From assembly GCF_030053425.1 (NCBI RefSeq), contig NZ_JASGBI010000001.1:2240001-2304000 (forward strand): a stretch of DNA of 64,000 nucleotides. Reading direction: 5' to 3'. Both the position numbers and the translations under genes were made by a program. Below, in pieces: positions 56,414 through 64,000 of the stretch. Origin of the DNA: Lysobacter stagni (GTDB taxonomy: Bacteria; Pseudomonadota; Gammaproteobacteria; Xanthomonadales; Xanthomonadaceae). Every line of letters begins with the position of its first letter. The stretch's first letter is position 1. The notes beneath the pieces are model-generated. The model was given only the letters and a program-made list of their open reading frames with translations, was not told where the DNA came from and made no database searches.

Positions 56414-57952
56414 ATGAGTCGTCCGTTCTCCAAGCCGCTGCGCAGCATCCTCCTCGTCGGTGCCATCGCCGTGGCGCTGCCCATCGCCTGCACCGCGCAG
56501 CAGTCCGCGTCGCCGATCGCGCCGCCGCCCGCTGCCGTGCAGGCTCCGTCGCTTGTGAGTGGCCTGCCGGACTTCACCGGCCTGGTGCAGCGCGTGGGCC
56601 CGGCGGTGGTGAACATCCAGGCCGAGGTCTCGCCCCGTCGCGTGGCGCGCGGCTCCGCCCCCACCGAGGACCAGGTGCCCGAGATCTTCCGCCGCTTCTT
56701 CGGCGACGACATGCCGTTCCCGGGTGGCCCGGGCGGCCCCGACGGTCCGCGCGCGCCGCGTGGTGGCACGTCGCTGGGCAGCGGTTTCGTGATCTCCGCC
56801 GACGGCTACGTGATGACCAATCACCACGTCGTGGAAGGCGCGGACACCGTGACGGTGAAGCTGTCGGATCGTCGTGAGTTCACCGCCAAGGTCATCGGAA
56901 GCGATGAGCAGTCCGACGTCGCGCTGCTGAAGATCGACGCCAAGGGCCTGCCGTTCCTGCGCATGGCGCAGGCCAATTCCACCAAGGCCGGACAGTGGGT
57001 CATCGCCATCGGCTCGCCCTTCGGCCTGGATCACTCGGTCACCGCCGGCATCGTCAGCGCCGTGGGCCGCAGCAACCCGTACGCGAACCAGCGCTACGTG
57101 CCCTTCATCCAGACCGACGTGGCCATCAACCAGGGCAACTCCGGTGGTCCGCTGCTCAACACCAGCGGTGAAGTGGTGGGCATCAACTCGCAGATCTTCA
57201 GCAACTCCGGCGGCTACATGGGCGTGAGCTTCGCCATCCCCATCGACGTGGCGATGAGCGCGGCCGAGCAGCTGCGTGCGACCGGCAAGGTCAGCCGCGG
57301 CCAGCTGGGCGTGCAGGTGCAGGTGCTCACGAGTGAAAGCGCACGCGCGCTGGGCCTGCCGGACAGCAGCGGTGCGCTGATCGCCGACGTCCTGCCGGGC
57401 AGCCCGGCGGAGAAGGCGGGCCTGGAACGTGGCGACGTGGTGCGCGCGGTCGACGGTCGCACCATCAACGAGTCCAGCGACCTGCCGCCGATCATCGGCT
57501 CGATGGCGCCGGGCACCCGCGCCAAGGTCACCGTGTTCCGCGACGGTCGCACGATCGAGAAGACCGTGGTGGTGAACGAACTCAATGGAGGTCTGGCCAA
57601 TGACGGCTCCAGCCCGCGCCCATCCACCGCGGATGGTCAGGCACGCCCGTCGGCCGGCAATGCCCTCGGCCTGGTCGGCCAGGACCTGTCCGCGGGCGAG
57701 CGCCAGCGCCTGGGCCTGCGCTCGGGCGAGGGCGTGCTGATCCGCAATCCCGGCGACGCCGCGGCCGAAGCCGGCCTGCGTCCGGGCGATGTGGTCCTGC
57801 AGGTCGGCCGCAGCACGGTGGGCAGCGCCTCGGCGCTGGACCGCGAACTGGCCTCGATCAAGGCCGGCCAGACCGTGATGCTGCTGGTCCGCCGCGAGGG
57901 CTCGACCCAGTTCATCGCCGTGACCGCCGGGGACGAGGCCAAGACTGGCTGA
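56414..57952 (+). CDS. mucD: DegP/MucD-type periplasmic serine protease
   Basis: HtrA-family protease and chaperone, 512 aa. Signal peptide (about 1-28), protease triad His138 (TNHHVVEG), Asp168 (SDVALLKI) and Ser243 (GNSGGPLL), then two PDZ domains (about 295-385 and 410-505). A Pro/Gly-rich loop (PFPGGPGGPDGPRAPRG) sits before the protease core. It follows rpoE-rseA as in Pseudomonas algU-mucABCD, without mucB. I use the ATG at 56414, giving MSRPFSK; the upstream codons do not look like a signal peptide. Confidence 0.95.
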   Translation: MSRPFSKPLRSILLVGAIAVALPIACTAQQSASPIAPPPAAVQAPSLVSGLPDFTGLVQRVGPAVVNIQAEVSPRRVARGSAPTEDQVPEIFRRFFGDDMPFPGGPGGPDGPRAPRGGTSLGSGFVISADGYVMTNHHVVEGADTVTVKLSDRREFTAKVIGSDEQSDVALLKIDAKGLPFLRMAQANSTKAGQWVIAIGSPFGLDHSVTAGIVSAVGRSNPYANQRYVPFIQTDVAINQGNSGGPLLNTSGEVVGINSQIFSNSGGYMGVSFAIPIDVAMSAAEQLRATGKVSRGQLGVQVQVLTSESARALGLPDSSGALIADVLPGSPAEKAGLERGDVVRAVDGRTINESSDLPPIIGSMAPGTRAKVTVFRDGRTIEKTVVVNELNGGLANDGSSPRPSTADGQARPSAGNALGLVGQDLSAGERQRLGLRSGEGVLIRNPGDAAAEAGLRPGDVVLQVGRSTVGSASALDRELASIKAGQTVMLLVRREGSTQFIAVTAGDEAKTG

Positions 57953-57970
57953 CCTCCGCCAGACAGGATC

Positions 57971-57997
57971 CCGCGCCTGCCGCAACGGCAGGCGCGG
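57971..57997. terminator. Perfect hairpin between mucD and lepA
   Basis: 12-bp perfect stem CCGCGCCTGCCG / CGGCAGGCGCGG with a CAA loop. No T-run follows on either strand, so termination is uncertain. Confidence 0.5.
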
Positions 57998-58017
57998 AGT
58001 GGTGGCGCCGGGCCCTG

Positions 58018-58026
58018 TGCGATAAT
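58018..58026 (+). promoter_or_regulatory. Extended -10 promoter of lepA
   Basis: TG-C-GATAAT (58018-58026), ending 43 bp before the lepA ATG. No good -35, as is usual for extended -10 promoters. Confidence 0.5.
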
Positions 58027-58069
58027 CGCCCGTTGATTTCAAGGAACGGCCAGCCTCGCGCGCCCCCGC

Positions 58070-59863
58070 ATGCAGCAGATCAGAAACTTTTCCATCATCG
58101 CCCACGTCGACCACGGCAAGTCGACCCTGGCCGACCGCATCATCCAGCTCTGTGGTGGCCTCGAAGCCCGCGAAATGGAAGCCCAGGTCCTCGATTCGAA
58201 TCCGATCGAGCGCGAGCGCGGCATCACCATCAAGGCGCAGTCCGTGTCGCTGCCGTACAAGGCGCGCGACGGCAAGACCTATTTTCTCAATTTCATCGAC
58301 ACGCCCGGCCACGTCGACTTCAGCTATGAAGTCAGCCGTTCGCTGGCTGCGTGCGAAGGCGCGCTGCTGGTGGTCGACGCCGCGCAGGGCGTGGAAGCGC
58401 AGTCGGTGGCCAACTGCTACACCGCGGTGGAGCAGGGCCTGGAAGTGGTGCCGATCCTCAACAAGATCGACCTGCCCACGGCCGACATCGCGCGCGCCAA
58501 GGCCGAGATCGAGGCCGTCATCGGCATCGACGCCGAGGACGCCGTGGCGATCAGCGCCAAGACCGGCCTGAACGTGGAAGAGGTGCTGGAGGCGATCGTC
58601 CATCGCATCCCGCCGCCGAAGCCGCGCGATACCGACAAGCTGCAGGCGCTGATCATCGACTCGTGGTTCGACAATTACCTCGGTGTGGTGTCGCTGGTGC
58701 GCGTGATGCAGGGCGAGATCAAGCCCGGCGACAAGCTGCTGGTGATGTCCACCGGCCGCACGCACCAGGTCGACAAGGTCGGCGTGTTCACGCCCAAGCG
58801 CAAGGACCTGCCCAAGCTGGGCGCGGGCGAGGTGGGCTGGATCCACGCCTCGATCAAGGACGTGCACGGCGCGCCGGTTGGCGACACGCTTACGCTGGCG
58901 GGAGATCCCGCCGCCAAGCCGCTCCCGGGCTTCCAGGAAATGCAGCCGCGCGTGTTCGCCGGCCTGTTCCCGGTCGACGCCGAGGACTACCCGGACCTGC
59001 GCGAGGCGCTGGACAAGCTGCGCCTCAACGACGCCGCGCTGCGCTTCGAGCCTGAAAGTTCCGAGGCGATGGGCTTCGGTTTCCGTTGCGGCTTCCTGGG
59101 CATGCTGCACATGGAGATCGTGCAGGAGCGCCTGGAGCGCGAGTACAACCTCAACCTCATCAGCACCGCGCCGACGGTGGTCTACGAGGTCCTCAAGACC
59201 GACGGGTCCATCGTGTCGATGGACAATCCGGCCAAGCTGCCGCCGGTGAACATGGTCGAGGAGATCCGCGAGCCGATCATCCGCGCCAACATCCTCACGC
59301 CGCCGGACTACGTGGGCAACGTGATCACGCTGTGCGAAGAGAAGCGCGGCGTGCAGATCGGCATCCAGTACATGGGTGGCCAGGTGCAGATCAGCTATGA
59401 GCTGCCGATGGCCGAAGTGGTGCTGGACTTCTTCGACAAGCTCAAGTCGGTCAGCCGCGGCTATGCCTCGCTGGACTACCACTTCCTGCGCTTCCAGGCC
59501 GGCCCGTTCGTGCGCGTGGACACGCTCATCAATGGCGACAAGGTCGACGCGCTGTCCATCATCACCCACCGCAGCCACGCCGACCGCCGCGGTCGCGACC
59601 TGTGCGAGAAGATGAAGGAGCTGATCCCGCGCCAGATGTTCGATGTGGCCATCCAGGCCGCCATCGGCTCGCAGATCATCGCCCGCAGCACGGTCAAGGC
59701 GATGCGCAAGAACGTGCTGGCCAAGTGCTACGGCGGCGACATCTCCCGCAAGAAGAAGCTCCTCGAGAAGCAGAAAGAGGGCAAGAAGCGGATGAAGCAG
59801 GTCGGCCGCGTGGAAATCCCCCAGGAGGCCTTCCTGGCGGTGTTGCAGGTGGACAGCAAGTGA
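58070..59863 (+). CDS. lepA: Elongation factor 4 (LepA), ribosomal GTPase
   Basis: Translation factor that can back-translocate ribosomes. 597 aa. G1 AHVDHGKST (11-19), the G3 region ending DTPGHVDF, G4 NKID, and the EF-G-like domains III and V followed by the LepA-specific C-terminal domain ([31 protein letters not shown]). The start [19 protein letters not shown] is standard. Just upstream of lepB, as in E. coli and Pseudomonas. Confidence 0.97.
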   Translation: MQQIRNFSIIAHVDHGKSTLADRIIQLCGGLEAREMEAQVLDSNPIERERGITIKAQSVSLPYKARDGKTYFLNFIDTPGHVDFSYEVSRSLAACEGALLVVDAAQGVEAQSVANCYTAVEQGLEVVPILNKIDLPTADIARAKAEIEAVIGIDAEDAVAISAKTGLNVEEVLEAIVHRIPPPKPRDTDKLQALIIDSWFDNYLGVVSLVRVMQGEIKPGDKLLVMSTGRTHQVDKVGVFTPKRKDLPKLGAGEVGWIHASIKDVHGAPVGDTLTLAGDPAAKPLPGFQEMQPRVFAGLFPVDAEDYPDLREALDKLRLNDAALRFEPESSEAMGFGFRCGFLGMLHMEIVQERLEREYNLNLISTAPTVVYEVLKTDGSIVSMDNPAKLPPVNMVEEIREPIIRANILTPPDYVGNVITLCEEKRGVQIGIQYMGGQVQISYELPMAEVVLDFFDKLKSVSRGYASLDYHFLRFQAGPFVRVDTLINGDKVDALSIITHRSHADRRGRDLCEKMKELIPRQMFDVAIQAAIGSQIIARSTVKAMRKNVLAKCYGGDISRKKKLLEKQKEGKKRMKQVGRVEIPQEAFLAVLQVDSK

Positions 59864-59943
59864 GGCCCGGTCGGGGGACGACCGGAACGCCGGCCCCGGC
59901 CGGCCGTGCCCCCGGGAGCGGCCACGCGCCGGCAAACCTCGCA

Positions 59944-59972
59944 ATGACGAAGGGCAGATCCCCGGCTATGCT
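59944..59972 (+). promoter_or_regulatory. Possible sigma-70 promoter of lepB
   Basis: ATGACG (59944-59949), 17 nt, TATGCT (59967-59972). It lies in the 207-bp lepA-lepB gap, which also holds a 7-bp hairpin at 59867-59885. Confidence 0.45.
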
Positions 59973-60070
59973 CGATCCGGCAGGCTCGTCGGGGTACGGC
60001 TTGCCGGGTGGGTCATCGCCTTCCCGTTGTTCCTTCCCGATTCCCGAATAACGGCTCCCAAGGAGCGTGC

Positions 60071-60856
60071 ATGCGCTGGTTTGAAATCGCCCTGGTCGTC
60101 CTGACCCTGTTCACCGGCCTGGTGTGGCTGCTCGACAAACTGGTACTCGCCAAGCGCCGCGCGGCGCGCCAGGGCCTGCTGGACGACGGCAAGGAGCCGG
60201 TGGTCGTCGATTACTCCAAGGCGTTCTTCCCGGTGCTGGCGGTGGTGCTGATCCTGCGCAGCTTCGTGGCCGAGCCCTTCCGCATTCCGTCCAACTCGAT
60301 GATGCCGACCCTGCTCACGGGCGATTTCATCCTGGTCAACAAGTTCACCTACGGACTGCGCCTGCCGATCAACAACCATAAGTTCATCGCCCTGGGCGAA
60401 CCCCAGCGCGGCGACGTCGTGGTCTTCCGTCCGCCGCACCATCCGGAGCAGGACTGGATCAAGCGCGTCGTCGGCCTGCCGGGTGACCGCGTGAGCTACC
60501 ACGACAACCAGGTGACCGTGAACGGGCAGCTGCTGCCGTACGCGCCGGTCGGCGTGTACCAGGGCAAGGGCAACGGCGCGGAGATGACCGGCGCCGAAGA
60601 ACTGCGCGAGGACCTGCTCGGCCGCGAGCACAGCGTGCTGGAGCGGACCAACATGCCGTACCTGGACCAGGGCGAGGGCGAGTGGGTGGTGCCGCCGGGT
60701 CACTATTTCGTGATGGGCGACAACCGCGACAACAGCGAAGACAGCCGATACTGGGGCTTCCTGCCGGAGGAGAATCTCCGCGGCAAGGCGTTCCTGATCT
60801 GGATGAACATCGATGGCGGCGTGGACACCTCGCGCATCGGCACCCGGATCAAGTAA
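60071..60856 (+). CDS. lepB: Signal peptidase I
   Basis: Membrane serine protease with a Ser/Lys dyad that removes Sec and Tat signal peptides. 261 aa: two N-terminal membrane segments (about 3-22 and 50-66), the nucleophile Ser76 (PSNSMMPTL), Lys131 (DWIKRVVGLPGD) and the box E motif GDNRDNSEDSRYWG. AAGGAG precedes the ATG at 60071. The charged Lys/Arg loop between the helices is typical. Confidence 0.96.
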   Translation: MRWFEIALVVLTLFTGLVWLLDKLVLAKRRAARQGLLDDGKEPVVVDYSKAFFPVLAVVLILRSFVAEPFRIPSNSMMPTLLTGDFILVNKFTYGLRLPINNHKFIALGEPQRGDVVVFRPPHHPEQDWIKRVVGLPGDRVSYHDNQVTVNGQLLPYAPVGVYQGKGNGAEMTGAEELREDLLGREHSVLERTNMPYLDQGEGEWVVPPGHYFVMGDNRDNSEDSRYWGFLPEENLRGKAFLIWMNIDGGVDTSRIGTRIK

Positions 60857-60924
60857 TACTGCGCGCGTCGCCCGGGGGCTCGTGGTGGCGCGGGTGATCG
60901 ACCAACATTGGGGGAGTGAGTGAA

Positions 60925-61299
60925 ATGAAGCGTAACCAGAGCGGCATGACCCTGATCGGGTTTGTACTGATCCTCGGCATGGTGGGCGTGTTCATCTACA
61001 TGGGCATGAAGCTGATCCCCATGTATTCGGAGTACTACGCCGTGAAGGAAGCGCTGAAGGAGATGTCGCAGGAAGCCGACATCAGCCAGCAGGATCCGGG
61101 CCGCATCAAGGACGCGTTCTTCCGTCGCCTGTACATCAGCTACGCCGAGAACGTGAAGTCCGAGAACGTGAAGATCGCCCGCAAGGACGCCGGCTACGTG
61201 ATGACGGTGGACTACGAAGTGCGTCGTCCGCTCATCGCCAATATCGACGTGGTCGGTCACTTCAACGCCGAGCAGGTGCTGAGCCGCAGTCTGGAATGA
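60925..61299 (+). CDS. DUF4845 family protein with a prepilin-like N-terminus
   Basis: 124-aa protein between lepB and rnc, a placement shared by Pseudomonas and relatives. The N-terminus [20 protein letters not shown] resembles a type IV prepilin signal (Gly then a hydrophobic helix) but position +5 is Gly, not the usual Glu. A single membrane helix (about residues 8-28) is followed by a small periplasmic or cytoplasmic helix/sheet domain with [16 protein letters not shown]. Function unknown. Its stop overlaps rnc by 4 nt. Confidence 0.82.
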   Translation: MKRNQSGMTLIGFVLILGMVGVFIYMGMKLIPMYSEYYAVKEALKEMSQEADISQQDPGRIKDAFFRRLYISYAENVKSENVKIARKDAGYVMTVDYEVRRPLIANIDVVGHFNAEQVLSRSLE

Positions 61300-61952
61300 G
61301 TGAGCGTATCGGTCATCGTTTTCGCGATACGGGCCTGCTCCAACAGGCCCTGACTCACCGCAGCGCCGGCACTCCGCACAACGAGCGCCTGGAATTCCTC
61401 GGCGACGCCCTGGTCAACCTGATCGTCGCCGAAGCCCTGTACGCGCATTGGCCGCGCGCCGACGAAGGCGCGCTGACGCGCGCCCGCGCCGAGCTCGTCC
61501 GCGAATCCGCCTTGGCTCCGATCGCACGTGCGCTGGAGCTGGGCGCCCGCCTGACGCTGGGGCCGGGCGAAATGAAGTCCGGCGGCCACCGGCGCGATTC
61601 CATCCTTGCCGATGCACTCGAGGCGCTGGTCGCGGCGATCTACCTCGATTCCGACTTCGAGACCTGCCGCGCCGCCGTGCTGCCGTGGTTCCAGGAGGCC
61701 ATCGACGCCCTGCCGCCGCCGAACAAAGTGGGCAAGGATGCCAAGACGCGTCTGCAGGAATGGCTGCAGGGGCGCCAGAAGCCGCTGCCCGTCTACACGC
61801 TCCTGGCCGAAACCGGCGAGGAACACGCCAAGACCTTCCAGGTCAGCTGCACGCTGACCCAGCCGCCGCTGGTCGCCGAAGGCATCGCGCATTCGCGCCG
61901 CGCCGCCGAGCAGATCGCGGCGGAAGCGGTGCTGGAGCAGCTCGCGCCCTAG
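61296..61952 (+). CDS. rnc: Ribonuclease III
   Basis: Cleaves double-stranded RNA in rRNA and mRNA processing. 218 aa. The catalytic signature [21 protein letters not shown] and the second acidic pair in [18 protein letters not shown] are intact; the C-terminal dsRBD spans about 150-215 ([21 protein letters not shown]). Coupled to the DUF4845 gene by ATGA. Confidence 0.96.
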   Translation: MSERIGHRFRDTGLLQQALTHRSAGTPHNERLEFLGDALVNLIVAEALYAHWPRADEGALTRARAELVRESALAPIARALELGARLTLGPGEMKSGGHRRDSILADALEALVAAIYLDSDFETCRAAVLPWFQEAIDALPPPNKVGKDAKTRLQEWLQGRQKPLPVYTLLAETGEEHAKTFQVSCTLTQPPLVAEGIAHSRRAAEQIAAEAVLEQLAP

Positions 61953-62000
61953 TCGGGAGGGCTGGCGCGCGTGGCGTTTGCCCCCGGCGCGCCGGGCGCC

Positions 62001-62013
62001 GACAATTCCCGCC
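62001..62013 (+). promoter_or_regulatory. -10-like box directly before the era ATG
   Basis: GACAAT (62001-62006) ends 7 nt before the ATG at 62014; the gap TCCCGCC has no ribosome-binding site. A leaderless era transcript is possible in addition to readthrough from rnc. Confidence 0.4.
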
Positions 62014-62910
62014 ATGAACACCCCCGCACATCGCGCCGGCCACGTCGCCGTCATCGGCCGTCCCAACGTCGGCAAATCCACCCTGGTCAACGCGCTGGTC
62101 GGCGCCAAGGTCAGCATCACCTCCGATCGCCCGCAGACCACGCGCCACCAGCTGCTCGGCATCGCCACCTTCCCGGAAGGCCAGCTGCTGCTGGTCGACA
62201 CGCCCGGCATCCACCGCGAGCAGAAGCGCGCGATGAACCGCTGGATGAACCGTGCCGCGCGCGGCGCGCTGGAAGGCGTGGACGCCGCCATCCTGGTCGT
62301 GCGCGCCGGACAATGGGACGACGAGGATTCGCTCGCCTTCGACGCGCTGAAGAAGGCCGGCCTGCCCGTGATCCTGGTCGCCAACCAGGTCGACCGCATC
62401 AAGGACAAGACCACGCTGTTGCCGTTCCTGGCCAAGGTCAGCGAAGGGCGCGACTTCGCCGGCATCCATCCGATCTCCGCGCTCAAGCGCAAGGGCCTGG
62501 AGGCGCTGGTGAAGGACGTGCTGGCACTGCTGCCCGAGCAGGCCGCGCTGTACGCCGAAGACGAGATCACCGACAAGAGCCAGCGCTTCCTGGCCGGTGA
62601 GATGGTGCGCGAGCAGCTCATGCGCCAGCTCGGCGAGGAACTGCCGTACGCAACGACGGTGGAGATCGAGAAGTTCGACGTCGACGGCGCACTGTTGCGC
62701 ATCGGCGCGGTGATCTGGGTGGAGCGCGACGGGCAGAAGGCCATCGTCATCGGCAAGGGCGGCGAACGCCTGCGTGAGATCGGGGCCAGATCGCGCGTGC
62801 AGATGGAGCGCCTGTTCGGCAGCAAGGTGTTCCTGGAAACCTGGGTGCGCGTGCGCGAGGGCTGGTCGGACGACGAAGCGGCGCTGCGCGCCTTCGGGTA
62901 TCACGATTGA
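62014..62910 (+). CDS. era: GTPase Era
   Basis: Essential 16S rRNA-binding GTPase for 30S maturation. 298 aa. G1 GRPNVGKST (15-23), G2 region [10 protein letters not shown]3 DTPG, G4 NQVD and G5 SALK, and the KH domain with [17 protein letters not shown]. The G4 Lys found in most Era proteins (NKxD) is Gln here; Gln substitutions in this motif are tolerated in some GTPases. It follows rnc as in E. coli. Confidence 0.96.
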   Translation: MNTPAHRAGHVAVIGRPNVGKSTLVNALVGAKVSITSDRPQTTRHQLLGIATFPEGQLLLVDTPGIHREQKRAMNRWMNRAARGALEGVDAAILVVRAGQWDDEDSLAFDALKKAGLPVILVANQVDRIKDKTTLLPFLAKVSEGRDFAGIHPISALKRKGLEALVKDVLALLPEQAALYAEDEITDKSQRFLAGEMVREQLMRQLGEELPYATTVEIEKFDVDGALLRIGAVIWVERDGQKAIVIGKGGERLREIGARSRVQMERLFGSKVFLETWVRVREGWSDDEAALRAFGYHD

Positions 62911-63004
62911 GCGCTCAGGCCGAGGACCTGGCGTTCGAGGCGGCTGACTTCCGGGCGCGGGGCTGACCCCGCGTCCTTCGCCTCCAGCCGCGACCATCCC
63001 ATCC

Positions 63005-63754
63005 ATGCGCCTCACTGCCGAATCCGCCTTCGTCCTGCACACGCGGCCCTGGCGTGAGACCAGTCTGCTGGTGGAAGTGCTGAGCGAGCATCACGGTCGT
63101 CTTGGCCTGGTCGCGCGCGGCGTGCAGGGGCCCAAGCGACAGACCCTGCGTGCGGCGCTGCAACCGCTGCAGTGGATCCGTTTCGATGCCGTGCAGACGG
63201 GCGAAATGGCACGCCTGAACTCCGCCGAGGCGCACGACGTCGCACCCAGACTATCGGGCGAGGCGATGCTGTCGGGCTTCTACCTCAATGAACTCACTCT
63301 CCGCCTGGCCCCGCGGCAGGATCCCGTGCCCGAGTTGTACGACGCCTACGGCCGCGCCCGCGCGCGACTGGGCGCAGGCGAATCGCTGGCCTGGACGTTG
63401 CGACGTTACGAACGCGACCTGCTGGACGCACTCGGTTTCGGTTTCGACTGGGAGCACGACGGCGACGGTGCACCCATCGATCCGGCCGCGCGCTATCGAC
63501 TCGATCCCGAACACGGCCCTCGCCGCCTGCTGAGCGATCGCGGACACGGCGACCGCAGCAGTGCGGCGACCGGTCGCGGATTGCTGTCCCTCGCGCAGGA
63601 CCGAATGCCCGAGGCGGACGACCTTCCGGGCCTGCGTCGCGCCATGCGCGGCGTGCTTTCGCATCACCTAGGGCCGCGCGGCCTGAAGTCCTGGGAGATG
63701 GTGTCCGAGCTGGGGCGCATGGCGCCCCGTGACGATCACACCGCGACGGAGTGA
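63005..63754 (+). CDS. recO: DNA repair protein RecO
   Basis: Recombination mediator that works with RecR. 249 aa. N-terminal OB fold ([38 protein letters not shown]), a helical middle ([18 protein letters not shown]) and a C-terminal helix [15 protein letters not shown]. The zinc cysteines of some RecO proteins are absent. The last 19 bp overlap the convergent Hpt-domain gene. Confidence 0.93.
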   Translation: MRLTAESAFVLHTRPWRETSLLVEVLSEHHGRLGLVARGVQGPKRQTLRAALQPLQWIRFDAVQTGEMARLNSAEAHDVAPRLSGEAMLSGFYLNELTLRLAPRQDPVPELYDAYGRARARLGAGESLAWTLRRYERDLLDALGFGFDWEHDGDGAPIDPAARYRLDPEHGPRRLLSDRGHGDRSSAATGRGLLSLAQDRMPEADDLPGLRRAMRGVLSHHLGPRGLKSWEMVSELGRMAPRDDHTATE

Positions 63755-64000
63755 TCCACCGACGGCGCCGTCGCGCTCGGATGCGCGAGGGTGTCCTGCG
63801 CGACGCGCTCGAGCACCTGCAGTCGTACCGCGGAAGCTGGATCGTCCTGCATCGAATGCACCGCCGCGGCCATCCGCTGCGCGCCGACGAAACCGCAACT
63901 CGCGCGCAGGCGATGGAGGTCGTTGCGTACGGAGTCCAGATCGCCGCGCTCGGCGGCGATGGCGATCGCGTACACCGCGTTGGGCAGCTCATGCACGAAC
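63736..64000 (-). CDS. C-terminal part of an Hpt (phosphotransfer) domain protein, partial
   Basis: The frame runs off the right edge, so only the last 88 or so codons are seen. The sequence [26 protein letters not shown] has the H-x-L/K-[GA]-[SA]-x-x-x-G Hpt signature with a candidate phospho-accepting His in LHRLRASCG. The preceding segment is a helix consistent with the Hpt bundle. It probably ends a hybrid histidine kinase (BarA/RpfC-like), but the kinase part lies outside the window. It converges with and overlaps recO. Confidence 0.7.
   Translation of the reverse strand, partial: FVHELPNAVYAIAIAAERGDLDSVRNDLHRLRASCGFVGAQRMAAAVHSMQDDPASAVRLQVLERVAQDTLAHPSATAPSVDHSVAV

Noticed and set aside
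56249..59944. A 1231-codon open frame on the minus strand across mucD and lepA
   Set aside because: It is antisense to two certain genes, low-complexity His/Asp/Arg-rich and motif-free; it arises from GC bias at third codon positions.

Overview
The window is a high-GC, densely coded chromosomal segment from a gammaproteobacterium of the Xanthomonadaceae, most like Lysobacter or a close relative. The evidence is the protein signatures (Xanthomonas-type PilZ next to holB, PpiD-type chaperone, KdkA-based lipopolysaccharide genes), frequent GTG/TTG starts and the gene order. No rRNA operon, prophage, transposase, integrase or CRISPR array was found. Nearly everything is housekeeping; the accessory signal lies in intergenic repeats.

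Layout. 1-5.6 kb: a partial periplasmic M48 protease, glutaredoxin, an AhpD-like protein, NAD-type isocitrate dehydrogenase, an NhaC antiporter and a Bax-inhibitor-1 membrane protein. 5.7-6.4 kb: five tRNAs (Pro, Arg, His, Lys, Leu). 6.5-15.8 kb: the protein quality-control block tig-clpP-clpX-lon-hupB, tRNA-Val, two tRNA-Asp copies and ppiD; clpP and lon carry heat-shock-like promoters. 15.8-21.5 kb: fabI, an MltD-type transglycosylase and gloB leftwards, then a YafS-like protein, rnhA and dnaQ rightwards, then a PP2C phosphatase. 22-25.6 kb: envelope genes (DUF6165, heptosyltransferase-like GT9, Kdo kinase, MBL hydrolase). 25.6-28.5 kb: moaA, moaC, moaD and moaE, with two related arrays of about 116-bp tandem repeats around moaC-moaD. 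29.5-33.5 kb: SRP RNA, tRNA-Ser, dnaX, ebfC, recR and a HIT protein. 33.5-38.3 kb: a MoxR/DUF58/transglutaminase operon leftwards. 40.3-52.3 kb: the classical maf-yceD-rpmF-fabHDG-acpP-fabF-pabB-pabC-mltG-tmk-holB-pilZ run, without plsX. 52.5-64 kb: a FadB/FadJ-type enzyme, rpoE-rseA-mucD, lepA-lepB-DUF4845-rnc-era-recO, and the end of an Hpt-domain protein.

How the genes work together. Trigger factor, ClpXP, Lon, PpiD, the BepA-like protease and RpoE/RseA/MucD form cytoplasmic and envelope folding and stress systems. The fab cluster plus fabI gives a complete type II fatty-acid elongation cycle apart from the dehydratase. MoaA/C/D/E make molybdopterin. dnaX, holB, dnaQ, recR, recO and rnhA serve replication and repair. 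A repeated theme is a -10-like box ending 6-7 nt before an ATG that has no ribosome-binding site (rnhA, dnaQ, kdkA, moaC, moaE, dnaX, pabB, era), which suggests leaderless mRNAs.
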